Source of the DNA: Diadema setosum
Lineage: Eukaryota; Echinodermata; Echinoidea; Diadematoida; Diadematidae
Assembly (NCBI RefSeq): GCF_964275005.1
Contig: NC_092688.1
Coordinates: 26,796,434-26,860,433 of the forward strand
Reading direction: 5' to 3'
DNA length: 64,000 nucleotides
Positions 1 to 11,055 of this stretch are shown one piece after another. Position 1 is the first letter of the stretch; every line of letters starts with the position of its first letter. The notes under the pieces are model-generated. The model had not been told where the DNA came from, made no database searches, and was given only the letters and a program-made list of their open reading frames with translations. Both the position numbers and the translations under genes were made by a program.

Positions 1-750
1 CTTACACCTCCCCGATGATATTATATGAATGTATACACAGTACACACGCGTAGATATAATGCATAATACACAAATATGCGAGTATATTCTGTGCATGCGT
101 TTGTGTTGTCGCGTGCATATAGCCTTTCTCATTTTTCTCGTAAGATGAAGTCATCTTCGACAGCTGCACTTTTCATGATCCGACAACGCAACCAGTCCAC
201 GCAAATGTCCCCTCTGTTACCCTGATAGGGGAGTGGGATCCCTTACTCACTTATAATTAACCCCTGCTGATCTGTCACGGTCGAGTTTTTAGACGGGGCG
301 GAGCTCCCCTGCGTGAAAGAACTCCGTTTGTCATGCACAAAAAGTATCCCTTATGACCAGCAGTGATTTTTATCGAGCGGGTTTACGCTTACCACTATTC
401 ATCGGTACTACATAATGTACTAAGAGCGACCTGGAAAATGTGAGCAAGGAAATTTCGCCGTATTCTTCTGTGATTGTTAAACACTTAAATCCGTTCACTT
501 GTGATTACGAAGCAACCTTGCCGAGGAATGTAACCATTCCCTATAGCGGCATCCTGCGCAGAATCAACACGCGTGTTATGATGACCACAACTTAATTGAT
601 ATGTAAGTGAATATTTTCTTGATACTACGTACTCTGTATGCTACATAGTGGTTATGGATGCATGAGCGATTCACGATTACTCTTGTCGGAGTGATCGAGG
701 ACATTCCTTACATACCGTGACAGAACAAGTGTATCTTGTAGCTTGGCAAA
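1..750. other. 5' flank of the GT31 gene
   Basis: I see no coding exon, RNA gene or transposon terminus here. The stretch is mixed-composition DNA with several short upstream ATGs close to the gene (for example around 655-665). It presumably holds the promoter and 5' UTR of the glycosyltransferase starting at 751, but I recognise no TATA box or initiator. Confidence 0.4.
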
Positions 751-2694
751 ATGTATTTCATTAAGCGTTACCGCAAGTCTGTCTTGGTATTAATGCTTCT
801 TCTTGGAGTTACGAACGTGGTTTTCATGCTAGTGGTGTATGGGCAGAGAAAAGTTGTTAAAGAAGCGACCAGATCAGGTGATTTCGCCAGGAGTACGTAT
901 CCACCTCTGCGACGCCACGTTGACGTAGTCACCATAAACCAAGCAAGCCATGTGCCTTATAGTTCCAAAGCTGTCACATCACCCCCATTGCAGGACCAAT
1001 CGACGTCTTTTGATGATATCCGCGTGACATGCGACAACGCCACATACATCATCGCCCTAATAGCATCACTCCCTGAAGATGTCGGGATGAGAAAGGCTAT
1101 CAGGGAGACTTGGGGTCATGCGACATCACGTCAAAGCAAGAGGGTCAAAATTGTCTTCGTTACAGGCACCGGGTCAGCAATTGTTGACCACGTACTGGAG
1201 ACAGAGGCGATGGAATATGGGGATATCTTGCGTGGATCTTTTTTGTATGCTGATAAGGAATGCACCACTCTCCCACTTCTTCTTGGAATACAGTGGGCGA
1301 CAAAAATGTGTTTAACCCACCGTTATATCTATTTTGGTCTCGACAGTACTGTGGTTAACTTCAAGAAAATGATTGAACGGTTAGAGTACTCTGAGAGACA
1401 TGGAATAACAAGTAAGTGTTCTTGGACAGGGAAAATATCAGAAAAGTTTTCTGACGGTAAACCTGCATCCCCTCAAATGCCAGAATCAGATGAGAGTCAT
1501 CCTTTTTGTCCTGATAGAAATGGATATGTGATAGACAGTGGTGCGGGAAACGAATTGACTGAGGTGATCAAAGATCCCTCGGTAGCCCCCAAAGCCCAGG
1601 AACTTTTGCGACACTTAGCGCACGAAAGAGATTGGACATTTGTCATCGACAACGCCTACACTGACACCGAGTTCGTGAAACGCCCATGTGCATTTAGAGC
1701 TATGGTGACCATGAACGGACCTGAGGGTCGAGATGGACTCGTGCAAGCTTGGACCAATCACACTCGTCGGCTTCGGGAGTGTATCAACCCTGACCTGGAC
1801 CTCGTCCTGCCCTCCAACGTTGACAACCGTCTCTATCTGCAAAGGGTTCTTGCCGCCAAGTTTGATAACTATGACATCTGCCACGACAAGTTTAGGGGCA
1901 TCTTCATCATTGCCTTGGTCAACACTCCACCGGAAGCAGGAGAAACGCGAAAAGCTATCAGAAGCACGTGGTGCAAACAGCGCATCATTCTCGGTATGTT
2001 TATTCGGTGTGTGTTTGTCATGGGAGTCTCGCGACACGACTCGCAGAAGATGAGAGACCGACTCCGACAGGAATTTGTCCAATACGGGGACATCGTCCAA
2101 GGAAATTTCGTCGATTCTTACAAAAACCTCACTCTCAAGTTGATACTAGGATTGAAATGGGTGACGAAGTATTGCTCACATGCCACCTATGTCTACAAGG
2201 GCGATGCAGACGTGTTTGTCAACTTTAGGAACATCGTCTCTCTATTGGTATCACTAAGGAATCGAAATGAAAGTTTAGATAAATTTTATATTGGCTTATT
2301 GCAATCTGCCAGTATCCGTTTTTCTCCGAGTATACCAGAACACCGTTTGTACTCGAGGTACCATGTTCCCGACACCATGTATTACGGGCGCTTCTACCCA
2401 CCCTATTGTAGCGGAGGCAGTTACGTAATATCCGCCGATGTCGTGCCACAACTTATTCAGGAAGCCTTGACAACCGTCATCATTAACATCGAAGATGCTT
2501 TCGTGGGGATTTTAGCGAAGAAAATCGGAGTGACCCCCGTTGATCATCAAGGCTTTAGGAACTATGGCGGAAAGCATGATGTATGTTCCCTAAGAAATGC
2601 TATGACTGTTCATGGTGTGGGTAAATCAGAGCTGATAAAACTATGGCGCGTTTACACAGATAAGAACGTAGTATGTAAATTTAACTTCTCCTGA
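751..2694 (+). CDS. tandem-domain GT31 beta-1,3-glycosyltransferase-like protein, single exon, 647 aa
   Basis: Predicted Golgi type II membrane enzyme of family GT31, which adds galactose or N-acetylglucosamine in beta-1,3 linkage to glycans. A short basic cytosolic tail (residues 1-9) precedes a membrane anchor at about 10-31. Two GT31 domains follow, at about 97-310 and 383-605. The second keeps the family signatures: R-x-T-W near 404-407, YGDIVQGNF at 445-453, a DxD-type metal site in KGDADVFVN (483-491), YPPYCSGGSYVIS (549-561) and EDAFVG (581-586). The first keeps RETW (118-121) and YGDILRGSF (156-164), but its DxD segment reads GLDSTVVNF and its YCSG segment reads PFCPDRNGYV, so it is probably non-catalytic. 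Typical GT31 enzymes have one domain and about 310-420 residues, so this is a duplication within one intronless ORF. Candidate N-glycosylation sites are NAT (96), NHT (336), NLT (459) and NES (506). The start is the first Met of the frame and directly precedes the anchor. Donor and acceptor specificity cannot be told. Confidence 0.88.
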   Translation: MYFIKRYRKSVLVLMLLLGVTNVVFMLVVYGQRKVVKEATRSGDFARSTYPPLRRHVDVVTINQASHVPYSSKAVTSPPLQDQSTSFDDIRVTCDNATYIIALIASLPEDVGMRKAIRETWGHATSRQSKRVKIVFVTGTGSAIVDHVLETEAMEYGDILRGSFLYADKECTTLPLLLGIQWATKMCLTHRYIYFGLDSTVVNFKKMIERLEYSERHGITSKCSWTGKISEKFSDGKPASPQMPESDESHPFCPDRNGYVIDSGAGNELTEVIKDPSVAPKAQELLRHLAHERDWTFVIDNAYTDTEFVKRPCAFRAMVTMNGPEGRDGLVQAWTNHTRRLRECINPDLDLVLPSNVDNRLYLQRVLAAKFDNYDICHDKFRGIFIIALVNTPPEAGETRKAIRSTWCKQRIILGMFIRCVFVMGVSRHDSQKMRDRLRQEFVQYGDIVQGNFVDSYKNLTLKLILGLKWVTKYCSHATYVYKGDADVFVNFRNIVSLLVSLRNRNESLDKFYIGLLQSASIRFSPSIPEHRLYSRYHVPDTMYYGRFYPPYCSGGSYVISADVVPQLIQEALTTVIINIEDAFVGILAKKIGVTPVDHQGFRNYGGKHDVCSLRNAMTVHGVGKSELIKLWRVYTDKNVVCKFNFS

Positions 2695-2900
2695 GCTAGT
2701 ACTGAGTGTTGACAGTTTTGATTATATATATCAATCTCCCATAATCTTCTTTTGATAGATGTGAAATTGGGATGATATTTTATGGACACGAAACCACTTC
2801 TCGATATCAATCGTGTATAGAGCATACAGGTTCACATCCACATGTCATCAGCATCAACAGTGGTCTGGAGTCAAAAGTCACTTCATAACATTTCTGTTAG

Positions 2901-3119
2901 GTAGGGGAAGGCGGGATATGTTGAGCCAGGTTTGCTTATGGCGTGTTACAACAGAAATGACTGGTTATCATTTTACTTGCTGTTCCCACACAGAAGGTCA
3001 ATATGACCTTTGAAAAAAAAAAAAAAAAACAGAGGTCAAATGGCTCAGCTTGCCCCGCCTATGGGGTAAATTGATTCAACATCTGGGGTAAGCTGAGCAG
3101 ACAGGGGTAAGTTGAGCAT
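2901..3119. repeat. GTTGAGCC-type inverted/tandem repeat
   Basis: The left end reads GTAGGGGAAGGCGGGATATG followed by TTGAGCCA. An inverted partner (TGGCTCAGCTTGCCCCGCC) lies near 3038-3057, and two further GGGGTAAG(T/C)TGAGC units follow up to 3119. A 17-nt A run sits at 3013-3029. The ends resemble those of the 1.1-kb element at 20197-21281, so this looks like a short relative or remnant of the same family. Confidence 0.6.
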
Positions 3120-4231
3120 TGATCTAGATAAAGATAAATGAAGCAAAACAACATTGGATTTTTTTTCTTGAAATTATTTTTAATGTCAACATAACACCAG
3201 CAAAATGATAACCTTCTGTTCTTCGTTATACATGAAGTACTTTGTAATTACCACTTGGAAAAAAATTGAGTCACTTTCATACTATCATAGATTAACAATT
3301 AAAGTGAAGATCGTCAACTTGATACGAAAAGTCAGCTCCATCCATGCTGTCATATACTTAGTTTCATGTCTGATTAAACAATCCATGTCCCACTGTTGAC
3401 CGCTAGCTGAAGCAAACTTCGAAAATATCGTTAATGTTGCGGCCACAGAAGGAATGAAATATTTCAACAATTCCGGTACTCAGTGTTCCTATTTCAATAA
3501 AAATGGTATCCCATGTAGTAGATCATTTTCCCAATAAACATACGGAAAGTACAAAACCATTGTTTCGTCTACCGGAGAAAAAACAAAATCTTGTTACTAC
3601 AAGATTGAGGAAATTATTACTTTGTGTCCCTGTACAGAGTTAAAAACAAATTAATTCTTTGAGGTAATTTTCGCAAAATCTCCTCTTCTCCCGCTTGAAT
3701 TTCAAATTCTCCCTCTCTAGGCCAGCTGCGTGTGTCCTGCTAATTAAGAGTTTTCTCCCTCCAAACGTTAGTTTTGTCATGTCATGATAAAATATTCAAA
3801 AAAAGTAAGGCTAAGATAGCAGCAGAGAGCATGTATGACGATCATGGACCGTTTCTCTTGCGTTCGTGGACATTATTGTGTTCACGCCATTAGTCTCTAT
3901 TTTTTTTTCAATGGGGGTCCATACAGGAGAGAGATTGACAGGGTTGGAGTCTCTGCAGCCACGCTGCAGCTATTTACATGGATTCAAGGCAGCGACTTGA
4001 ATCCGTCACATCGAAGTCACTGGTCACGTTGGCAAGCGATGTAATCATTTCAAGATGATGATCTTATTTATTAGATGATGATTGTTTATTTTTCGTACTT
4101 TGTTATCATAATGTATGTTTATGATAGAAATCCTGATTTACTTTGTGTTATGTTTTGTTGGAAGAAAAATGAGAATGAAAATAAATGAGTTGAATTGAAT
4201 TTGAATCTTTCGATATGGAAAGTGATAGCGC
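3120..4231. other. 3' flank of the GT31 gene, no further gene seen
   Basis: AT-rich DNA with two AATAAA hexamers (about 3496 and 3534) that could serve as polyadenylation signals about 0.8 kb after the GT31 stop. The last part, about 4020-4200, ends in ATGAG/TTGAAT-rich sequence that resembles the 3' tail of a non-LTR retrotransposon; that reading is weak. Confidence 0.35.
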
Positions 4232-4796
4232 TTAAAGGGAAGATAAACCCCAGAGCAATGTGGATTGAGTGAAAGCAGCAACATTAGTAGAACACATCAG
4301 TGAAAGTTTGAAGAAAATCGGACAATCGATGCAAAAGTTATGAATTTTTAAAGTTTTGGTGTTGGGACCGCTGGACGAGGAGACTACTAGAGGTTATGAC
4401 GTATGAGTGGACAACAATACCAAGAAAATATAAAGAAAATTCTACAAAAATCCATTTTTCATGAAAATTACAAATTCCATCAACTTGATATTGACATATG
4501 TTAGGGGTAGCAATTATTCCCCCTGCTTTCTGAAAGAGGTTGGTCCATTGCTCTTTCATAATTCTAGAAAAGTGAATTTTTTTTGAATTTCCTTTATATT
4601 TTCTTTGTATTGTTGTCCACTCATACGTCATATCCTCTAGTAGTCTCCTCATCCAGCGGTTTCAACACCAAAACTTTAAAAATTCATAACTTTTGCATCG
4701 ATTGTCCGATTTTCCTCAAACTTTCACTGATGTGTTCTACTAATGTTGCTGCTTTCACTCAATCCACATTGCTTTTTGGGTTTACCTTCCCTTTAA
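4232..4796. mobile_element. 565-bp long-TIR foldback MITE with TTAA ends
   Basis: The element is bounded by TTAA on both sides. The left terminus is AGGGAAGATAAACCCC and the right terminus is the inverted GGGTTTACCTTCCCT. The inverted arms run about 200 bp each (roughly 4236-4440 and 4590-4792), with matching features such as the ACTACTAGAGG / CCTCTAGTAGT block and the CACTCATACGTCATA block. There is no coding capacity. TTAA duplications suggest a piggyBac-type transposase in trans, but the family is inferred from the target site only. Confidence 0.8.
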
Positions 4797-4931
4797 CTAC
4801 TATACCGCAAGATTCGTTTCAAACATTTCAAAACATATCTGTAGAATGGTTCCATGAAATTTGCTCCAGCGACAATTGCTCCTATGAAATATCTGCACAC
4901 TGATAAGCCAAACATCAATTCCACCCACAAA

Positions 4932-5006
4932 CATAACCCTAACCCCAATCCTAATCCCCACATCGCACTGAATCTAAAACCCTATCACAACCCTAACCCA
5001 AACCCT
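4932..5006. repeat. degenerate CCCTAA (telomere-like) tract
   Basis: Two clusters of CCCTAA/CCCCAAT/CCTAATC units (about 4934-4959 and 4988-5005) are separated by non-repeat sequence. The flanking CTCCAGCGACAATTGCTCC at about 4863 suggests the tract is the interior of a dispersed repeat and not a true interstitial telomere. Confidence 0.5.
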
Positions 5007-5017
5007 CAGGCAGGTCA

Positions 5018-5272
5018 GGCCCGAATTCACGAAGGTGGTACAATCTTTGTCCATGGTTTAAACCATGGACAAACGTATGGGGCGCCAAGTGTCGCATGGC
5101 CTATTTCGTTCCGAAATCGGTCATTTCGATGACGAAATGTTTAACATTTCGTTAACGAAATGAATGATTTCGTAACGACATAGGCCATGCGACACTTGGC
5201 GCCCCTTACAAAATTACAGTCTTTGTCCATGGTTCATGGACAAAGATTGTACCACCTTCGTGAATTCGGGCC
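5018..5272. mobile_element. ACGAAAT-type MITE, copy 1 (255 bp)
   Basis: Terminal inverted repeats begin GGCCCGAATTCACGAAGGTG and continue with GTAC and TTTGTCCATGG blocks on both sides, then GGCGCCAAGTGTCGCATGGC inverted in the right arm. The centre is a run of short ATTTCGTNNACGAAAT palindromes. A second, longer copy lies at 29676-30002, which confirms a mobile family. No ORF. Confidence 0.85.
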
Positions 5273-7509
5273 TATGTACTTGGAGAAAATAAAACCAGAG
5301 CAATTTGTCACAGGAGGAAATGTGTCACCACCTATAGATGAATTCGACTTCAGAGCACTGATAACTTATGGCGGTCATGACTGGGGGGGGGGGGAACTTC
5401 CAAAGAAGAACAAAATGGCTTTCAGTGGATTCAGTTTAATGAGCCAGGTGCGTTGCTATGTCAGTGCATATCGTTTGTTAGGCATACTTGAAGCCCCCAG
5501 TAAGAAATTATCATGAAAAACAGTAGGTCCTATGCTCAAACCGAATTGGTCTGTAACAGAGTTGCGTGGCGATGGCATCACTGACTTGCCTTATTTGCAT
5601 ACTTGTCTGTTTCCGATATTAGTGGTCTGGGAAGATTGTGTGAAACTTCATATCCACATAATTTTCTTAGGACATAACCGGTTATCATCAAGTGGCGTTA
5701 CTGGTTTTTTTTTTCTTGTTTTTGTTTGTTTGTTTGTTTGTTTTTTGCTTGTATACTGCAATCCTCAATGTCAGCTCGAACATGGTGATAAACCATTTCG
5801 CTCCTGCGACATACTGCACTTCGTGTTCAGATGATCATAACGCAGTGCCTGACACTATACTATGTCTTTGTCAAAATTACCGTGTTGGTTTTGCTGTACC
5901 TGAAATGGCGTCTATTTCAGTGTATGTTAGGCGTTTGCTTGTTTGTTCGTTGTTGTTGTTTTGTTTTTGTTTTTTGCTTTTTTTGCACCTATTAATGTCA
6001 AGTTAGGTTTACTGCAACGGTATTACTGATGTACGCAGCCACATGGTTTTGCCTGTTATTTTGCCATTTTAATCGACCTTTCTGTCAAAACGCCATTCTA
6101 CATTAAAAAGTGCGCTCGCTGTGAACCATTACAGCTGTGCATGATAATCGGGCACGTCCGGCCAGGGAGACGCAACACACCTGATGCATGTACTGTAAAA
6201 CGGGGTATGTCATAGAAAACGTTCTCAAAATGCATACGCCAAAGTTCTTGTATACACTGTATAATGTGCAATGAATGCCAGTGGCAATTTGTGAAAATTT
6301 CATGCCGCGAAAAAGACCGTCGGCTTCAATTCGAAATATTACAATATAATTTTACAATACACTGTAAATGTACTTGACAATACTGTATACTGTATATTGC
6401 AAGTGAAATGCCCTGCTTTCCGGCCCCTTGCGGTTTGTGCACTGTTGAGGTATCTATTGATAAATCAGGGAGGTGCTCGAGAAGGAGAGACAACTCCTGC
6501 TCTCCTTTGAAGTCATGCGCGGCACCGCCGAGAAGTTATGCGTTGAACTACAGGTGTTACCCATGTGCTTTGACAAAAGAGAGCATCAATAGTCGGGACT
6601 AGCGCTCTCACATCTAGAAATACTTGCCCCTACTGCAATTCGCTCTCTCTTTCAATGTGATGGCAACAATGAATTTGTGTACCTTGAATTGGAACAGCAA
6701 ATCAAAATGCAGTGTAAAACTGACAATTTTAACAGCAAATAGTTTAAAAGCACGCTGGAATACGCTTTAGCGGAGTACTTTATTTGAAAGATCAAAATAT
6801 ACCAGATTAAAAGATAGAAAACTAACTTGCGGAAATGTGCGCATTATAGAAAAATATTAGGTTTTTAAGAGGGCCTAATTTTCATTTCACTTCGATTTGC
6901 GCATTACGAAGAAACTAGAAATACATGTTTATAATATTGAATTCTTTTCTAAACTATTCTAAATCAATTCGAGTATTTCATTAAAAATTTTACGGTGAAA
7001 TAAAGCTTGTAATTCAACGAAAGGTGAAATGCGCTCTTCGTCTCCGAACTTCGTCTTGCAACTAGAGCGGTGCCCAGCATGACTTAGAAGCGTAGTGGAA
7101 TGCTAGACACCCCATTGTAACGCCTTGAACCCAAACATTGTGTTTGCATGAATTACGAAGAGTCGCCACTCCATCTCTGTAACACCTCTCTGAATAAATA
7201 AAGTGTTTCAACAGAACATTGTTTAAAAAGAATGAAATGTTTGCCTTCACTATTCGTGTCCGTCTTGTCAGCTTGGTGTACAGGTGTCCTTTCGCTCGAT
7301 TTGTGGTGTTTGTGGTTGGAGCTACAAATAATACATAATCACCACGGAACCAACAGGTATGGTCCATGGTTATGTCCATGGCTGATTATGCAACCCCCCC
7401 CCCCCCCCCGATATGAACAGGAAATTATTATGATGATAGATTAAATGATAAATAATAGTCGATGCTTTCATATAGCGTCTTTTCCACTGGATACAAAACG
7501 ATACGAGAA
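5273..7509. other. gene-poor interval
   Basis: No exon or RNA gene is supported. It contains a GTTT-rich stretch at 5707-5745, a similar T-rich stretch near 5950-5985, and a C run of 16 at 7394-7409. Short open frames here lack recognisable domains and codon bias. Confidence 0.4.
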
Positions 7510-7511
7510 TA

Positions 7512-8114
7512 GGACCCCGTTTACAGTGCGGGGCCGGGCTCGGCCGCGGCTCGGCCGCGGCCGAAACCGGCCTCAATTGCGCGGCCGAGCCTCGCAATTT
7601 TGTCCGTTTACACTGCTGGGCTCGGCCGCGCTTTTGATTCAAACCTTTCAATATTTTGTCGTAGTGGTGCTCTGCTTGTAAACAAACGCAATTTGGTATT
7701 GTCTGGTTTTCAGACCCTTTGCCAAATGAATTCCGTGGCGACGAAGTCGCCGTTCGGGCAAAGGCCTTTGCCGAAGGAAAAAAATCCTTTGCAGGACAAA
7801 ACCGCCTTAAACTATACTAGTTTTCCACAGGGAGGGGGTTAATATCCTGAATAGCGAAAGATACAGGCAGAGGGTTTGGAAGCCAGACTAAAATTGGCCG
7901 CGCAATTGGCCGCGCATTTGGCCCAGTTTGCGTTTACACCAAGAAGAGGCCGGGCTCGGCCGCGGCTCGGCCGCGGCCGAGACCACCTCCAGAGCGAGGC
8001 CAAATGCGAGGCCAATTTTGGCCTCGCATTTGGCCTTTTGCGCGTTTACACTGAAGCGGGGCTGGGCTCGGCCGCGGCTCGGCCGCGGCCGAGCCTCGCA
8101 CTGTAAACGGGGTC
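7512..8114 (+). mobile_element. GC-rich TIR element, copy 1 (left arm of a 1.2-kb palindrome)
   Basis: Starts GGACCCCGTTTACAGTGCG and ends with the inverted GCACTGTAAACGGGGTC, flanked by TA on both sides (7510-7511 and 8115-8116). The subterminal parts are arrays of GGCTCGGCCGCGG, far richer in G+C and CpG than the surroundings. A smaller inverted-repeat unit (about 7701-7888, TCTGGTTTTCAGACC at one end and GGTTTGGAAGCCAGA at the other) is nested in the middle. A TA target fits Tc1/mariner-like mobilisation, but no transposase is present. Confidence 0.85.
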
Positions 8115-8116
8115 TA

Positions 8117-8706
8117 GGACCCCGTTTACAGTGCGAGGCTCGGCCGCGGCCGAGCCCAGCCCCGCTTCAGTGTAAACGCGCAAAAGGCCAAATGCGAGGC
8201 CAAAATTGGCCTCGCATTTGGCCTCGCTCTGGAGGTGGTCTCGGCCGCGGCCGAGCCGCGGCCGAGCCCGGCCTCTTCTTGGTGTAAACGCAAACTGGGC
8301 CAAATGCGCGGCCAATTGCGCGGCCAATTTTAGTCTGGCTTCCAAACCCTCTGCCTGTATCTTTCGCTATTCAGGATATTAACCCCCTCAACGTGGAAAA
8401 CTAGTATAGTTTAAGGTGGTTTTCTCCTGCAAAGGATTTTTCCTTCGGCAAAGGCCTTTACCCGAACGGCGACTTCGTCGCCACGGAATTCATTTGGCAA
8501 AGGGTCTGAAAACCAGACAATACCAAATTGCGTTTGTTTACAAGCAGAGCGCCACTACGACAAAATATTGAAAGGTTTGAATCAAAAGCGCGGCCGAGCC
8601 CAGCAGTGTAAACGGACAAAATTGCGAGGCTCGGCCGCGCAATTGAGGCCGGAATCGGCCGCGGCCGAGCCGCGGCCGAGCCCGGCCCCGCACTGTAAAC
8701 GGGGTC
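8117..8706 (-). mobile_element. GC-rich TIR element, copy 2, opposite orientation
   Basis: Reverse-complement copy of 7512-8114, abutting it with only the TA at 8115-8116 between them and followed by another TA at 8707-8708. It is 590 bp against 603 bp. The main difference is one fewer GGCTCGGCCGC-type unit near the shared centre, plus a few substitutions. It carries the same nested small element (about 8334-8520). Confidence 0.85.
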
Positions 8707-8738
8707 TAGGATGTCAAGAGATACCGTGAGAAGTGTTG

Positions 8739-8893
8739 TTAAAGGGATGGGTATAGTTTGGGTTGAGGTGGGGATTCAAAATACAAATCTGAACTTTTTT
8801 CCTAGGCATTTAGAAACCATTTTATATAACATATTCAAGAGCATTATGATGAATCAAAGGTTTAGATGAAAATTAGGTTTGAAATGCCTGAGA

Positions 8894-8928
<35 letters not shown>

Positions 8929-8985
8929 TAAGACAAAGTGCTCCTGCACAAGGTGGGACCCATTTTCCCCCAGTAGCCTATCTTG
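8739..8985. mobile_element. fragment of TTAAAGGGATGG-type MITE
   Basis: Begins TTAAAGGGATGGGTATAGTT and continues with GGGTTGAGGTGGGGATTCAA, matching the left ends of the elements at 29078 and 41132. It is interrupted by a 30-nt A run (8897-8926) and keeps the GGTGGGACCCA core, but no right terminus. Confidence 0.65.
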
Positions 8986-9924
8986 CAATGATACTGACAC
9001 ACGGCAACGGTTATGATTCATTTTTATTTTAAGTCATGTGAAAAATATGCAAACAAAAAATGTCAAGATTTGTGTAGGTAAAAGACTGGATAGAGTAATA
9101 GTATCACCACCATAAGGCATACATGCAATTTGTATGTAAATAACAGCACGTGTTTGCATGGGCATGATCGGGCAATTTTAATCGCTAAAATTTGATATAT
9201 TACCACTTTTCCGATCACTTCCTAATATCACTCAAGTCCTATTAAAGAAGGAAACCTCTACCCTTTTTAAAATTCATTTTACTGTATGATAAAAATCAAC
9301 CTGATCGTGCTTTGACTTTTTAAAGGTTGAAAGCGATGTCACAGCTTTGTAAAGACAAGTAAAATTTTTGTGCAGTATTTCTATTTTTATTTGTTTTATC
9401 TACCTTTTTCATTATTTCAAGTCAAACCTTTACGGCACTGGGCATTCCCAGAGCACAAAAACCCAGAGCCGTACGTGAAGATAACGCCCTCAACAGCCAG
9501 CTAAGTTGTACACGCAAGAACCATGTCAATGAGAAGTCTATGAAAACGAATAATTATATTTATAAGGCCTACAGTAAACGGGAACTCACTGGTATTTCGA
9601 CTGTTCTATATAGTAAGATAGGCATAGATAGTGATTACACACCAGTACAAACCCGCTTTCCTCATATCGTGTCTCTCTAAACAAACAAATAACAACAACA
9701 ACAACAACAACAAAAGATGAATTTCCAATTACAGTATAACACACTTTATACGTTCCTCCCTCGGAGGGCGCTAACGCAGATTCACGCCTTGCTGCCCCTC
9801 TCACCAATTAATATCTCGCAGTATGTGAATAGATATTACATCACGAATCTTGTATTCAAGATGCCGCGTCAGCTTGTACTTGATTCTTTAAGTAGAATAA
9901 TCTGCTAATGTGAAAGAGCATAAT
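8986..9924. other. gene-poor interval
   Basis: AT-rich sequence with a CAA-rich stretch at 9690-9715. I see no exon, RNA gene or complete repeat. Confidence 0.35.
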
Positions 9925-10206
9925 AAATTTTAAGACGAAGTCAAAGTTTATTTGATGAAAATCGGGTATATAATGGCTCAATTATCTAAATCGAAACAGT
10001 CCTAATAAAACGTGGGACCCACTTTTTGTTAGGATCGCTTTGTTTCACTTTGTTTGTTTTTATCTCGGCCATTTCAAAACCGATTTTCGTCTTTTCGTCA
10101 AATTAACTTTGAATTTCACTTAGATTTGTATTTTTTAAATATCTTATAAAGTTGTTTCTAAGTATCTAGCAAAATGTCAAAAGCTGAATCTCCACCTCAA
10201 CCAATG
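9925..10206. mobile_element. fragment of TTAAAGGGATGG-type MITE
   Basis: Contains the central part of the same family: AAAGTTTATTTGATGAAAAT, TCCTAATAAAACGTGGGACC, TTAGGATCGCTTTGTTTCAC and TCGGCCATTTCAAAACCGAT, in the same order as at 29078-29477 and 41132-41519. The terminal TTAAAGGGA ends are not clear here. Confidence 0.65.
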
Positions 10207-10214
10207 TAACTATC

Positions 10215-10385
10215 ATCCATGGTATTTTCCCCCCTATATTTTTACTCCGACAGTTTTACTCCGATCCGAAGTTTAAACACATGATATTTTCCTCTGACAT
10301 TTTATGCCTGAAATATTTACCCCTTTCATGACATATTTACCTCTGACATTTTTACCCAGCGCCAAAATTACTCTGACTATGGTAG
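10215..10385. repeat. short degenerate tandem repeat
   Basis: Successive ~20-25 nt units of the type TATTTTTACTCCGACA / TATTTACCTCTGACAT. Low-complexity repeat with no coding sense. Confidence 0.5.
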
Positions 10386-10621
10386 TCTATCCGATAAATC
10401 AGAGGGGTTACAATAAACTTGGGCAATAAATCATGCTAGCTGCGTAAAATGCGCATAATGCGTCCATTTATATGCAACCCACGAATAAACTGATATACTT
10501 GAAGTATGAGGTAACGATCAGCACCGAACAAATTCTCCACTGACCTCCGCAGAGATTCAGATTGTCGGTGCTTTTGTTAGTGAAAAATCAAAAGGACTAC
10601 ACTGTATCCATGAACATGCAG

Positions 10622-10845
10622 GTATCATTATCATTATCATTGTCATGATCATCATTATCACTATTATTATCAGTATTATTAATGTTATTATCATTATCAT
10701 TGTTATTATTATTATTATTATTATTATCATTATTATTATTATCATTATTATTATTATTATCATTATTATTATTATTATTATCATTACTATTATTATCATC
10801 ATCATCATCATTATTATTGTTACTATTACTACTACTACTACTACG

Positions 10846-10899
<54 letters not shown>
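10622..10899. repeat. trinucleotide microsatellite, (ATT/ATC)n then (ACT)n
   Basis: About 200 bp of mixed ATT/ATC triplets followed by about 75 bp of ACT triplets with one ACG. Long homopolymeric open frames in several phases are artefacts of this repeat. Confidence 0.95.
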
Positions 10900-10901
<2 letters not shown>

Positions 10902-11017
10902 ACACTGTTGTTATCGATTATAGGCCCTATAATTCTTTATAGCTAAATTTTGCGTGTGGGATTGGTATAGTTTATTGTTTTCTCTCTTTTGGTGAATAGC
11001 TGATCTGACTGACTCCC

Positions 11018-11055
<38 letters not shown>

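Noticed and set aside
1615-2100. 161-codon minus-strand open frame
   Set aside because: Shadow of the GT31 gene in the opposite strand, with no domain.
4932-5006. Interstitial telomere from chromosome fusion
   Set aside because: Units are too degenerate and are embedded in what looks like a dispersed repeat.
7445-8345. Similar Arg/Gly/Ala-rich open frames on opposite strands
   Set aside because: They are mirror images caused by the inverted duplication of the GC-rich element; no family resemblance and composition follows the GGCCGCGG repeat.
10557-10942. Long open frames of repeated Ile, Ser/Asn, Leu or Thr on both strands
   Set aside because: They are translations of an ATT/ATC/ACT microsatellite and have no independent support.
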